This document shows, in pieces, positions 49,301 through 61,084 of a DNA stretch of 64,000 nt. The stretch is from Fratercula arctica. Taxonomy: Eukaryota > Chordata > Aves > Charadriiformes > Alcidae. Both the position numbers and the translations under genes were made by a program. The notes under the pieces were generated by a model. That model had not been told where the DNA came from and did not search any database. It saw only the letters and a program-made list of their open reading frames with translations. Numbering within the stretch: the first letter of the stretch is position 1; every line of letters begins with the position of its first letter. The stretch lies in assembly GCA_947846985.1 (NCBI GenBank), contig CANTUZ010000005.1, positions 52,293,389 through 52,357,388 on the forward strand, given 5' to 3'.

Positions 49301-52300
49301 GGCAGGGCAGGATTTATGGGTATCAAGAGAGCATCCTTCCAGGAAGGAACCTGGATCTCCTTTGATCCTCAAGTGGTCTTAATCTGAGCAAACACCAGCG
49401 GGGAGGTAGGTTTAGCATCAGTCATTTGCAGTTTGCGCTGACCAAGCAGAGAGAAAAATGTATCTACTGTCTCATTAGAAAAGAGTATTTTAAAACCATC
49501 TTCTCAATAAATTACCCTCTCTCTCCCTGCTGCTACTCGTCGCAATGAGCTCTTTTCCTCTATCTTTCTTTTATTGGCTCTGCAATGGAGCCAACATTTT
49601 AACCCAAAAGATCAGCCTCTGACGCAAATCCCCAGAAGGAGAGAGGCAATTCAAGGCCGATGAACCTTTGCATTCTCTCTCTCCATTTTTTTTTTTTTTT
49701 AGAGGGCTGAAATAGCATGAAAACAGACAGGTCTTTTGCACGGTAGTATAGATCACTATTACAAAATAAATGTAATTTCTCCAACATAAGGACAAGTCTC
49801 GTTTTAAAAGGCAAAGGCCACCTAGACTAGCACATAAAGGAAAAATTAATAATTCTCACCCAGGGAAAGCTACTGCCCTGCCCGTGTTCTTCAATCAAGC
49901 TAAGTGATTACCAAAATCCAAAGGGAGAGAGGGCTGAAAACCATCTCCTCTGTCTAAATGGAGCCAAGTTTTCTGACACATATAAACTGAAGGATAGAAG
50001 AAGAGGCAAAGCACACTGAAATGTGATACATGTATAGACTGAAATGGCAGACGTGAGGGGAAAAAAACGGATTACTGCACATTGAAGAGAGAGGGAAGAT
50101 ACTATGATTTATATTGCAGGCAGGCTGACAGACAAGGGGACAGACAGCCAGTGCCAAGGCAGCTGACAGTCTAGAAGGATGCCGGCCTCACCACGCTGTG
50201 CAGAAACCCAGATGGTGCTCAGTTAGCAGATGCAGCCCAGCCTTCACAGCACGGAGCTCTGCGCAGGCTAATGGACCCTATCCTTTAGCCCAGGCGAAAA
50301 AAAACCAAGATAAATTACTTGGAGCAGCAAATGCCAAGCCATGCTCCAAGGTAGACATATCCTAACTCTAAAGGCCGTAGCAAATGGATGGATAGAGGCA
50401 GACAGCTGCAGAAGGTCAAAAATGCTCAGCCACGTGCCTGAGTTTTCCAGCTTTGCTTTCTTGGGCCAGCAAAAGCAAGTGGAGGTGCAGGCAAAAAGCT
50501 GTTTAGAAGGGGTCCTCCTGTGCTGGGAAAGCCCAGGAGCTTGGTGCTGCTGCCTTTACCTGTTCCCCAGCAAACCGAGAATTTGCTCAGCTATGGTCTG
50601 CCAGGCAAACTGTAGATGACCAGTGGCCCAGGCTTCAGTTCCCTTCAGCCAACCTTTCCTAACGCTCTCCGCACACAAACATCACCCAAGTCTCCCCTTT
50701 CACCGTTTTCACCACAGAAGCTGTCACTCCCTCCTTGCAGGTATTTCAGGAGATTTTTGCATTCCATGGTAGCAAGGACTAGGGCATGCAGGAGTGATAG
50801 CAGTCCTCAGGCTTGGGTTCATCCATGCCTCCCACCATCCATTAGAAACGTCCTCTGGTCAGCCTGACCTCAGCTGGGACCTCTCATACCAACCATGTCA
50901 ACCATGCTGACCAATGTCCACTCTCTCTTCTCACGAACCATCAGACAATTTCTCTGTGGCTCCATACCGCCTTGCTCCAAACTGAAGAAAAAGAGGCAGG
51001 AGTGCTGTGGATGGACAGGACCTCCTCATTCCCCTCAGCAATAGCAAGTAGCTCCAGTTTAACACTTTGTCTGATGGGATCCCATCTTCTTCGTGGGCAG
51101 GGAGGGGGAAGGCAGAGCCAAACCCGAGCAAATGCCTCTAAATCCACCCCGGCTCCTGGAGGCAGCACTTAAGGGCTGGTAACAAATGGACTTAGACAGT
51201 CTTCTTCTGACACAGGTTTAACTAGAGGCATAAATCTTGTGGAGGGGCTGCTGTTTCAAAGTAATGTATCTGAGGACGTTATAGTGCTGCTGTTTCTCGA
51301 TACGGTCCACCAAAAACATCAGGCTAAAATACCAGCCCAAGTTTCCTGCTGGAGGTTTCCCTATAGAAAGGCCCCTGCTGTCTTCCCCTTCCCTATAACA
51401 AATTGCAAGCACATACTTTTTTATCACAAGCAATGGCTTTATTTCACCTATTTCCGATAGCTGTTTGCTTTCAGAGCTGTGTTTCACCAAAATACCCTCC
51501 AATCTTCTGTTTTACTCATTGCTGTTCCTTTCTCTTGGTCTTGATTTCTGCTTCGAGGACAAGAGTTGAGGTGCTTCCAAGAGGAACGACGTGGCTCTAA
51601 CCCATTAGCAGTTCATGCTCCATGCCTGGAAACTCCTCATCCCAGTTCACAGCAGAAGAGACACACTGCCAGCTTCTCCCATTTAAAACGCATGGGCCTG
51701 GCAGTCTTGTGCTGGATGGAAAAAGGGAAGAGCAGGGTGGTAGGTCAGGACCACAGGGCTGAGACTTGTCCAAGCTTCGCATCTCCTGGAAGGTCCCATC
51801 ATCCAAGGTCCCAGCACGGGGCATAGGGCTGCTTCTCACCATGCCATCAAGCATCGTGCTGCAGAGCATGTGCAGGATGGGTCTGCAAGGCTCGTTATCT
51901 CAGCTGGGTTTGGAGCAGAAGTAGGAGGAAGTCAGGCCGAAGAAAGAAGCAATATTAAAGAGGGGAAAGAGACACGGTCCCCAAAACACCTTGGGATAAA
52001 ACCTGATGAAAGGAAAAAGCCATCTCCAATGTGAATTGTTCCCTCCTGGGAGCTGCTCTGTCGTTACAGCAGCATACGTCACGCCAAGCTGGCGGAGAGG
52101 ATCGTTATTGTTTATTTACAGGTATGTGGATGCAAAATTTCCTTTGACAAGGCAAACCTGATTAAATATCAGTCTGCTCCAGGATTAAGACGCAACCATG
52201 AACAATATCTTAAAACAGTTAAAAAAGAAGTCATTCCAAACAGAGCACACATCCCTCACAAGGAACAGAAACTTGATTTAGGCACAGACTGATGATGGGA

Positions 52301-52839
52301 GCCTTATTACTGCTTGGGAGAGGGAAGGGGAGCTAGCAAGTAACATATGGAATGGTATAAATTATTTGGAGCACCCAGAAAGACAGGAAAAATAACCACC
52401 TGTATTTCTGAGGCTGCTCATTTCAGTCTGCAGCCATCTGGAACACAGACTTCGCGTGACCAACATTTTGTGCAACAAAACTCCCATAAACAGGTATGGG
52501 GCAAAGCTACGGAGAGCAGGATGGCTGCAGGCAGCTGTACTTCGAACACGTCGGGAAGAAAAATTTTCTGGCTCCACTCCCGATCCTGGCTCCTGCCAGC
52601 CTCTCTCACCTGGGATTTCGATGGACTCAGTCCCCTCTGTTGGGATGGTGACTTTTTGCACCTTTTCCAGGGAGAAATACAGGTGCGCACATCCTTCCTC
52701 CAGCAAGAGAAAGGAAACGCTCAGGCACTAATTTAATTCACCTCATTTAAATCCCTACTATGCTAAAGGCTCCCTCCTGAAACCAGTGGGGTCATTTGGC
52801 TTCTCTGTGTTTTTATTTGCCACTTGTAAGACATAAATA

Positions 52840-53110
52840 CCCTTTTCCAGGGTAATTAAGAAGATAAATGCATTAAAGATTAAAAGGCACTCTGATGTTC
52901 CAATAACACGAGCTGTAAGAGTACTTAAAATAGATCTATTTGGGGCAGCAATTAAAGAACATACTACTAACTTCTGAGTCTCAGCTTCTGTCTTCCTAAT
53001 GCTGGTTATTTTTGCCCACAAAAGCATTAATCCAAGCTTCCTGTAAAAATGACATTTCAAATATTCATCACTTTCCACTACTATGCCGTACCGTCATTAA
53101 CCAGTGGCAT
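52840..53110. other. Candidate conserved noncoding element
   Basis: AT-rich segment with GGGTAATTAAGAAG, AAATGCATTAAAG, GGCAGCAATTAAAG and CAAAAGCATTAATCC. No repeat family recognised. Composition-based guess. Confidence 0.22.
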
Positions 53111-56100
53111 CCATTGTATGGTTTATGCAGTATAACTTGTGATCACAGATCTGCAATACAGCTACAGCTATTTTCTCTATAACTACTCAGAGCTGCAAAT
53201 AATTTTTATTCATTAAAAAAAAAAAATCACGTTTCAAAACTGAGTTTATTATCCAAGTGCCCTGCCATTACCCAGGTGAGTTATATGACCTTCCATTATT
53301 CTAATGTGAACATCCATCTTATTCCTCCTGGCAAAGGACTCCAGATGTTGATGACCCACCACAAACCCCTGAATGAAACCACCAACCTTAGGACCCACAG
53401 AGGCAAGGACGAGTGTAACACCAGGATAAAGCACAGAAACTAAGGAGTGTGTGTAACTATCCTATTTGCATTATTATTTCTTTTCCTTTAATAATTAGAC
53501 CTGGTCTTAATGATTAGACTGTTAAGATTTCAATTATATTAGCAATAAATTCTTGGGTTTATATATATATGAGGTGTGCCTCCTCTTTGCCCATAAAACA
53601 AGATTTTGAGCATAACAATGGAGTTTCCTCTGTTAAGGTTTATGGTTCAAATCAGTCTCTCCTCTGTTTACTGCTGTTATCTCTTATTAGTGGTGGCCTC
53701 AGATAAGGAACTGGTGGTTTCAGTCAGCATCTTAAAGAATCAAAGTCCACCATAACAACCTCTGCTTAGACAACTTGAGCCACACATTCGAAACATCACA
53801 ACCCTATATGCCTCAACATGAAAATGTCATTGTCACTCCAAACACCTCTGTACACTTTGAATGCACAAAGCAAACTATTACATGCTCCAAAGCAGCAAAA
53901 TTAAAGGCTGAGAAAATTGCCCAAGACCTCCGGCTGCTACCTTACTATGGACAGCAGGAGTTCTTCATCTTGGGACGTGGATGATAGGTAAGCACTATGG
54001 CATTAACAAATAGCTTGGGAGCCTGGGGACATTTTCATGCTTTAACACAAACTTCCACACCACTTCAAGCTAAGTTGCTACATCTTAGCTCATGGTCTGT
54101 AAAATAAGGATTCTCACAGACACTGGCAGAATAAATACTCTCAAGAAGCGGGAGAAAAGCAGTCACAGCAGCCACCACCAACACAGAAGTAGAGGGTCTT
54201 TATCTCTGTGGAGGTGTGCAACAAAGACCATCTACTTTAACACTCATGAGGAATAACTAAAAGACGCAGAAACTGTTCAGTAGGTTTGAACCCATCTAAA
54301 CCAACTGCAGTTCTCCTTGTAATGCATAAACATTTAATTGCAAAAGAGGTAGCAGGAGAAAATTACTTATTTTTATTCCCTCCCAGAAAGTCCAAGCTTC
54401 CTGCTGCTCTGATGCTCTCTGAACAGTTAGTGTTCACCTACCACACACCACCTACATACAAATCAAGAAACAAGTAGACAAAGATCAAAGTCATCTCATA
54501 TACAATGCAGAGAGGTCCCAAAGTACTGCCGTGTCCTCCACTGGCAACGTCTGAAGACAAAGCATTTGAAGAAGACACCAAAAGAGATCCCAAAGCATAC
54601 TCAGACCTTTCTCCTCCAGAGATGCAGGCCATCAGAAATGCTCTCGGAGGATCAATTTCTATTTTATAAAGGCACAGATGACATCATCTTCTGCTTTACT
54701 TTTTGTCTAAATATTGCTGGTTAGAGAGTCAGCTGATGGACTGTAAAACTGACAGCCTCATTACCGGCGCATATAAATTGCTTTTGCTCAGCTGGAGTTA
54801 ATATAGGACCATCTGATCTTCCCAGAATTGACGTTTTTAATGATTCTGTTTCTCCAGCACTTTCCCACTGACCACTACAAAAATCCAAACTGCCTCTTGC
54901 TCTGCCAAGCTGTTTGAGGATCAAGTTACTTGTTCTCTGGGGATTTGCAGTGTGTCAGCCATCAGACCAAGCAAACTCAATAACTACTGACCTGAGAATA
55001 GCTACTCCAGTACTTCTGGGCTCTTCTGTACTATAGATTTTAGCGTTAAATGTCAAAATTCTGAAGGCCAGAAGACAGATGCATCCCCAGGACAAGGACC
55101 TATGTGCGAAGTATTCTAAGGATGGAAAACGCCAACTGTAAAAGTTTGTTGCTTAGATGGTGCACCCTCATCTTGTACTCTGTTGGGTAATCTTCAAGTC
55201 TTCCTTTCCTGTGCCATATCCCACGTCAAGCAGAACAACTTCCCTCCCTAAACAATGTTTTCCCTCGCCCAAGATGGGAAATTCTTCCCATCTCAGCACT
55301 ATTTGGCGAAGGGAGGGAAGCGCAGAGCTCTTCCCCGGGATGCACAAAGGTGGACGCCGCGGGCTGAGGTGGGCAAGGGCACAGTGCCCCTGCCCCAGCT
55401 GCATTCAGAGCTGCGGCTCCCCCCGCCAGGGGCTGTGCCTGGGGACGTCCAGCGATTAACGAAGCCGTCTTAAAATTAAAGTGAAGTTAATTTTAGCTTT
55501 AGAAGAAAAGCACTTAAAGGAAATGGATTTCAAAGAGGCAGCTTCAGATGAATAGCACTTACAGAAAAAGGGCTTCAAAGAGAAATAGTCCATGCACACG
55601 TCCAGCTGATCTAAAGCTTTATGAGCCCTTTGCAGTGAGTCTGGTCTCTCCAGGCGCTCCAGCAGAACAATGTGGGCAGTTCTTCTGACCTCCTGACAAG
55701 GTTGTGGGATTTCTTCTGTTCTTAACAATCCTCCTCCTGCTGACACGAGCTATACGCTTTTTCCACCCTTCCTGTTCTCCCTAATATACCCCATGAAGAA
55801 ACACACAACCAGGACCAGGTATGGACACAAGTACGGACACAGCAGCGGCCCAGTGTGTGCCCACACACCCAGGGCCAGGGAACCAGAGCAGAAACTCCCA
55901 GTTGGCACAAACTGGGAAGAGGGGAACGGCTGCACTACTGCAGCAGCATCTCAGGGAAAAGGAGCCCGGCACCACCATGGAGATGCAACAGCACCTCGCA
56001 TTCCCAGCAAATGAGCCCTTCGAACACCTGGGTTCAGCTCCTTGCTTGGCCTCAGATTTTCACTGTGACCTCATGCAAGTTCCTTGGGTTTTCTTTGTGC

Positions 56101-59027
56101 CTCTAGAACATAAATGATTTCCCTTCTTCCCCTTAGGAGCACTGCAGGCATCAGCACGTCATAGATGAGGAAGGAAGAAATATCAAAGAGCCATTAAGGT
56201 TGTCTAGAGAGAAAAAGAACAAATGGCTCTTTACATAAGTGTTTACCTGGTGGAATAACAGGGGTGAGTCACAAGCAGAGAGACTGATCCCACTGCGTCC
56301 CCTTTTCTCGCCTACAACACCACCGCACAGAAGTCCCATCTAACTCCTCCTCTCAGCCACAGCTTCATCCTCTCCCTCACTGCTGCTTGCACAGACTGCA
56401 ACAGCTTAAAAATAAAAGGCAATCCAAACCATTTGGACCTGGTGAGAGATAACAAGCCAGGTACTTCTAGAGGACACAGAAATTCATGTCCGCCCAGTAC
56501 TTCAGGTGCTTAGACTTGTGCTTTGCAGTTGACCTACCTTGACAGACTTCACAATGGCTCCTCCAGTTTGCATGAGGGTCAATAAAACATAGGTTAGGGA
56601 GAAAACTACTGCCTTTTGCCACACAGTCAATTTATTCCATGCCTGAAATTTTTGGAAAGATGGCTTTTCCAAGTTTTAAGAAAGAGAGAAGGCGGTGGAG
56701 GATAAAGGCTGCAGGATGATGCAATATTAAACATCAGAAACAGAATTGGGCCCATGGGTTCAGAAGTAGATCTCCTGAAGAGACACTGCAAAGTGCATCC
56801 TCCAGCATGGCTCTGCCTAGGGCAAGGGGACCTCATAACAGATGCTATTATGCAAGGAGTGTTAAAGCTACATATTGTTCCATAGCCCAAGCCTCCTTAT
56901 TTTCTGTACATGATTACTACAGCCTCCCCAGCCAGAGAAGTTTACTGCACACCAGGGATAGCTTCAGCCTCTGGTCACTGCTTTCTCACCTGCCTCATTT
57001 ACCAACGCATCTGATGGGTAACTCCTACCCTGAGCCTCTTCCTCCAGCAGTGAAGGTGGTAGGGCTGGAAATGCAGCCATGACTCCAGTCCAGACCTGCA
57101 TCAGCCATGAACAGAGAAGCGCCTGATGCCTTATGCAGAAAAACCTCCTCCATAGCCCCAAAGCTCATGGTGACAGCCTATGTCATATACAAGAGCATCT
57201 GCAGCAGACTCCAGGCACCCTTCCAGGCAAACTAACCATTGCCTTGCACCCTGCTCTGGGAACAGGGCTCCCATCAGAGCCCTCTGGAGACCAAGCCAGA
57301 TGATGCTGCATCAGCCATCCTAGCTGGGATGGTTAAATGTACCAAGATCCCTGAAGAGGTATCAGTGCCATCTTTCTCCACGCTGCACAACGTGATGTCT
57401 GGTCTGTGGGGACACACCTTGGAGTTTGCAAAACGCTGCCTCTCTTAAACACTTTACAAAGCACTGCCACCCTTAGCCAGGATTGACTGATTCAGAGGCA
57501 AAGCTCTGCCAAGCCATCCATCCCAGTACATACAGTCCTGAACCAGGCAAATAGCTTTAGATGGCCAACAACTTAATGCTGCCTTCTCACTATTGCTAGC
57601 AGTCGTACAGAGCTCACCATGCCAGCCCACTGCACCCCTGAGTGCAGAAAATATGCTGCTCCTCTCACATTTTCTCTTGAGGCACCACAAAGATTCCACA
57701 CCAAGGGCATGAATGAGAACACAAAGCTGCTGATGCGACTCCCATCATGTTTCTCTATGTTTCTTACACACTTTTCCTCCAAGCACAGTCATGTACCTCT
57801 AATCCAGCTTGCCAAAGCCAACCACGAAGCCATTAAATACCTATAATTATTGCCCCCCGCAACAGCTCCTCTCCGGCCTGATGGGATAACAGGACACATG
57901 AAATAGATGTGACATGGAAACCACCCCATACAATGTTTTTCAAGCAAGAGTTAGTGGGACAGGGAGGTATCAGACCTGATGCAAACTCAATGCAAACTCA
58001 AAGAGCAACCCTCCTATGGAGATCTTGAAATACGCCCTTTGATTCGATTCAAAGGAAGCTAACAATGCTAAAGCAGGCTGGAAACAGCATTACAGGGGAA
58101 GAACTGCCAGGTTAAATCAGAATTTAACATCCAGGGGAAGTGATAGTTCTTATAACACAACGTATGAAAGAGTTTTAGGATTTCTTTATTTGATGAGCCT
58201 CTCAAAGCAGCTAGTTCTCTAATAGACACAGAGACTTTCTGTATAGACTTGTTTCAGCTCCCACCAATTCACCTGAAAGGTTCCCGCTGCTTCTGATGGG
58301 CCTTGGCTTGGAAATTGAGTATGCTGGGAAACGATCCCACTGCCCTGAGCCAAGCTGGGCAAGTTCCCTTCTAAACCCTACCTTGTCCCACCCCAGCTTT
58401 GACTGGCATCAGATGGACATCACACATATAAAGTTGGATAAGCTGTTCCTAGGTGGAATAAATTAGTCCAGTCGTTAAATACAGGGCCTATACGTACAGT
58501 GAGAATAAAGTTTTTGAAGCTTTACAGAGGCTTTGCAGGTTTGTCTTGCTTAACACCGCCAGCTTAGGGTCCCATGCTTGCCCCATACACCCCTTAAAAA
58601 TGCTGAAGTAGCAAATGGGCTCATTAGCAACTACCCAACTCGTTTCTCCTCACAGGACGTATATCCCCGCACAAACCCATCTCAGGCAAAGGGAACTGAA
58701 ATTTCCCCAGGTATCTCACCTGAGAAGTTATTTATTTGTCCACCCTTGGAGCAAGACAACACTAAGCTCCGGGAACGAATGAGCAGGTCTGGAGTATTCA
58801 GAGCAGCTCTCCCCAAAATGAAAACTCAGGTCACTCTGCCTGGGACCCATTCCAGTTCAACCAGTCATCACTGGTGGATGGTGTTTCCTTAGAAATGAAC
58901 CTGCTGTGTGTTTAGCTTAAGAGCCAACCTATGAGACTTCCTGGCACAAGGGGCTGCCCCATGCAAAGCAAAGAGCAGGAGACATGTCCTCTGTGAGGCT
59001 AAAGGAAGAAGGGGCTTTTTGTCTTAC

Positions 59028-59315
59028 CCAGACCCTGGTTCTGCTGCTCCCACTCGATGGTGTCAGGCACCTGGTAGGACACCCCAGCCAGCTGGGCCAC
59101 AGGGTTTTCCAGGCCAGCTATGGGCTCCTGGGAGGTCTCGCCTGGAAGCGTGAAACCTGGCAGCTCCGTGTCACCCTCCATGCTTTCGTCCATCGAATCT
59201 ATGTCTTTGTCCTCCTCATCTTCCTCCTCCTCCTCTTCTTCTTCCTCCTCCTCTTCATCCTCCTCCTCTTCCTCACCCTCTGGCCAGGGAGACACAAAAG
59301 CAACATCAGGAAAGA
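59028..59315 (-). CDS. ARMH4: ARMH4 coding exon: acidic ectodomain stretch
   Basis: This 288-base exon (96 codons, entering and leaving in phase 1) lies in an ORF running from 59373 to 58999. The acceptor is a good pyrimidine-rich TCTTGTGCAG ending at 59316; the donor is CTGG/GTAAGA with GT at 59026-59027. The translation begins FPDVAFVSPWPEG. A run of roughly 28 residues that is almost all Glu and Asp follows, encoded by mixed GAG/GAA/GAT triplets at about 59200-59280, then DKDIDSMDESMEGDTELPGF and, at the end, VPDTIEWEQQNQGL. In a type I protein this part lies on the extracellular or lumenal side, just before the membrane helix. The Glu tract is a coding trinucleotide repeat and its length probably varies between individuals. 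The opposite strand shows a long serine-rich frame, which is only the shadow of this tract. Confidence 0.9.
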
Positions 59316-60899
59316 CTGCACAAGACAGAAGGTTCATACATGGGTGAACACCAAGACAGCCAGCTGATACCACTTCTCCAGCAGCAGACCAGCTGAATGA
59401 ACTTGTGCCTGTTTTCTAACAGGAAAGACGCTCAAAGGGGTTAATTTGGAAGAGCTCACCACCTCAGTTTGAAGAGAGCTAAGTTTGAAAAGAGTTCAGT
59501 TTGAAGTTGCTAAGTAACTTAGACCATCAAATGCATTAGTGGGAAACACTCTTATTTTGCTTCCTAATAGCAGAGTACAAACAAGCATATGCACGTGTAC
59601 AAATATCTGAGCATATATAACTACAGCGCGCTCTGATCAAGTAATTTCAGCTCAAGTGAGAACCATTTCCCTGATTTCCAATCTTGGAGGCAGCAAGAAG
59701 TTGGTTCCATTTTTAACTTTTATTAAGGTCTGGAAAGGATGCTGCTTTCCAGCCCAATTAGACTGATAACATTCCCTCCTCCAGAAAAAACATCTCGCTT
59801 TGATGTGTGCTGGCAGATCGGCTGTTGCATGCAGGAGAACGGCGGTGATGAAGATCCTCAGCAGGTTTGTACCCGCACTTCTGTCACAACAGATTTACAC
59901 CAGACAAAGGTATGACCAAGGAAAACTCGACTCAGTATTGGAAAGAAGGCACCGCAGCCAACACTTCACATGACAGCAGATAAATGTGACACTGAGGAAA
60001 TCCCTGTATATTCTCCACTAGAGCAGACACCTGTCTTATTTCAAAGCTGACTGTACTGTTAACATATGGAGAGATAAATATTTAAGCCATATTTCACTGC
60101 TAGAACATAGAATGGCAACAGAAGAACAACCATATTGGATCAAACCAAAGGCCCACATCCTATTTCTGACCAAACCACCGCAGATGAAGACTAGAGCAGG
60201 GCACACACAGAGCCAGTCTTCCCACAGTCTCTCTTCATCTTTTAGTCAAAGGCTCAAGGACTTCCTGAGCCAGAATTTTCATCTGAGCTATTTAATAGCT
60301 ACTAATGGAGCTACCCACCATGAAAAGATAGTATCTGGAATAATGACATGCTTTGAATTTCCAATGGTTAGTTTTTTCAAAGACGAAAGGGAAAACGTAA
60401 TATTTATGCGCTTTACCTAATTTACAGGAAGCTCTGCTCAGCCCTGTAGAAAAACTCCCTCCTGATGTACTCGGACTGGGAGAGACCATCACCCTGCATC
60501 TGAGCAGCTGCTTCACCCAGGGGTCTAAGGCCATGTTAAAAAATAACAATCCAGCCAAATCAACTTTTGTTACCTAGATATCCCTTTATTTCTGTTGGAG
60601 TGGTACCTCATACAGGTGATGGACACTGCAATAAGATGGAGCAGCTGAGGTAGGACACCTGAGGGGCTGCACACATCATGCCTGCAGTAAGCAAAGCAGA
60701 TGATGCTTCCCTCTTCTCCTTTCTGCTGTGGGATGCAATGGCACTCCAGCTGTTCCACAAAACACCCAAGAAACAAAGTGGGGAGCTTTGAGGAAGCTAT
60801 TTAGTTGTTGGTTATCCGACTTGAATTAATTGCGGGGTGCTGTACTCTTTCCTTTGGCCAGTACTTCACAGACTGGAATATCCAGAGAAATCAGCGTAC
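59316..60899 (-). other. ARMH4: ARMH4 intron between probable helical exon and acidic exon
   Basis: This 1584-base interval is bounded by a GTACGC donor and a TTGTGCAG acceptor of matching phase. It contains the tail of an ancient repeat near 60105-60190 and otherwise nothing recognised. Its status depends on the upstream exon call. Confidence 0.55.
60105..60190 (+). repeat. Ancient interspersed repeat scrap
   Basis: It reads AGAATGGCAACAG..., then CATATTGGATCAAACCAAAG and CCTATTTCTGACC, parallel to the copy near 43190. The pair supports each other as an old dispersed family. A short copy inside a presumed ARMH4 intron. Confidence 0.45.
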
Positions 60900-61084
60900 C
60901 TTCTAAAACCACAGCGTTCACTGGGCTCTTAAATGGCATCTCCTTTCCTTCTAATTCAAGGATCTGTTTTAAAACATTGTATGTCTTTTCCAGCTCAAGA
61001 GACAAGACAATCCTGCTCACCACCTTTCCTTTCCAGGCCTGCATTTCATACAAATGAGCTGCTGTTTGAACTAGCTGCATCACC
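60900..61084 (-). CDS. ARMH4: ARMH4 probable upstream coding exon (helical segment)
   Basis: An open frame of about 61 codons is rich in Leu, Glu, Lys and Val with heptad-like spacing (LSLELEKTYNVLKQILELEG), as expected for an alpha-helical domain. An in-frame stop at 61102-61104 blocks extension upstream. The acceptor is a TAGCAG (NAGNAG) pair at 61085-61090, so the exon could also start at 61087, adding one codon. A possible branch site (TACTGA) lies about 20 bases before it, but the polypyrimidine run is weak. The donor is AAG/GTACGC, with GT at 60898-60899. The exon ends after the first base of a codon, exactly the phase the next exon at 59315 needs, making a GTC valine codon across the junction. 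The phase match and the protein-like composition support it as the preceding ARMH4 exon. The alternative is a chance ORF, since the frame runs on to 60826 without splicing. Confidence 0.65.

Larger units (their letters stand above)
22767..59027 (-). other. ARMH4: ARMH4 large intron (36.3 kb)
   Basis: The splice sites at both ends are clear and phase-consistent. Inside I recognise two CR1 LINE fragments in opposite orientation (44240-45703 and 46080-46700), an ancient repeat scrap near 43190, short homopolymer runs (T14 at 25942, T15 at 49686, A12 at 53215) and several AT-rich segments that look like conserved noncoding DNA. The remaining tracts, 22.8-43.1 kb and 46.7-59.0 kb, show only short ORFs of chance length. 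I saw no additional exon, although a cassette exon of this gene could be missed. Confidence 0.8.
17205..61084 (-). other. ARMH4: ARMH4 gene, 3' part (partial; N-terminal exons outside window)
   Basis: Five exons on the minus strand join in frame through GT-AG introns of 1584, 36261, 4416 and 200 bp, giving about 709 coding bases. The joined C-terminal part has the layout I recall for ARMH4 (old name C14orf37 or UT2): a helical segment, a Glu/Asp-rich ectodomain stretch, an EWEQQNQGL motif, one membrane helix, a basic cluster and a short tail ending in DSSEDEF. From the literature, ARMH4 is a single-pass membrane protein reported to dampen IL6ST/STAT3 signalling and to act on mTORC2 through RICTOR; nothing in the DNA tests this. 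The start codon, signal peptide, most of the ectodomain and the promoter are not in the window and should lie above position 64000. The identification rests on recognition of the C-terminal sequence, without a database search. Confidence 0.87.

Noticed and set aside
59120..59347. Poly-serine plus-strand ORF
   Set aside because: It is the antisense of the Glu-coding tract of the ARMH4 acidic exon.
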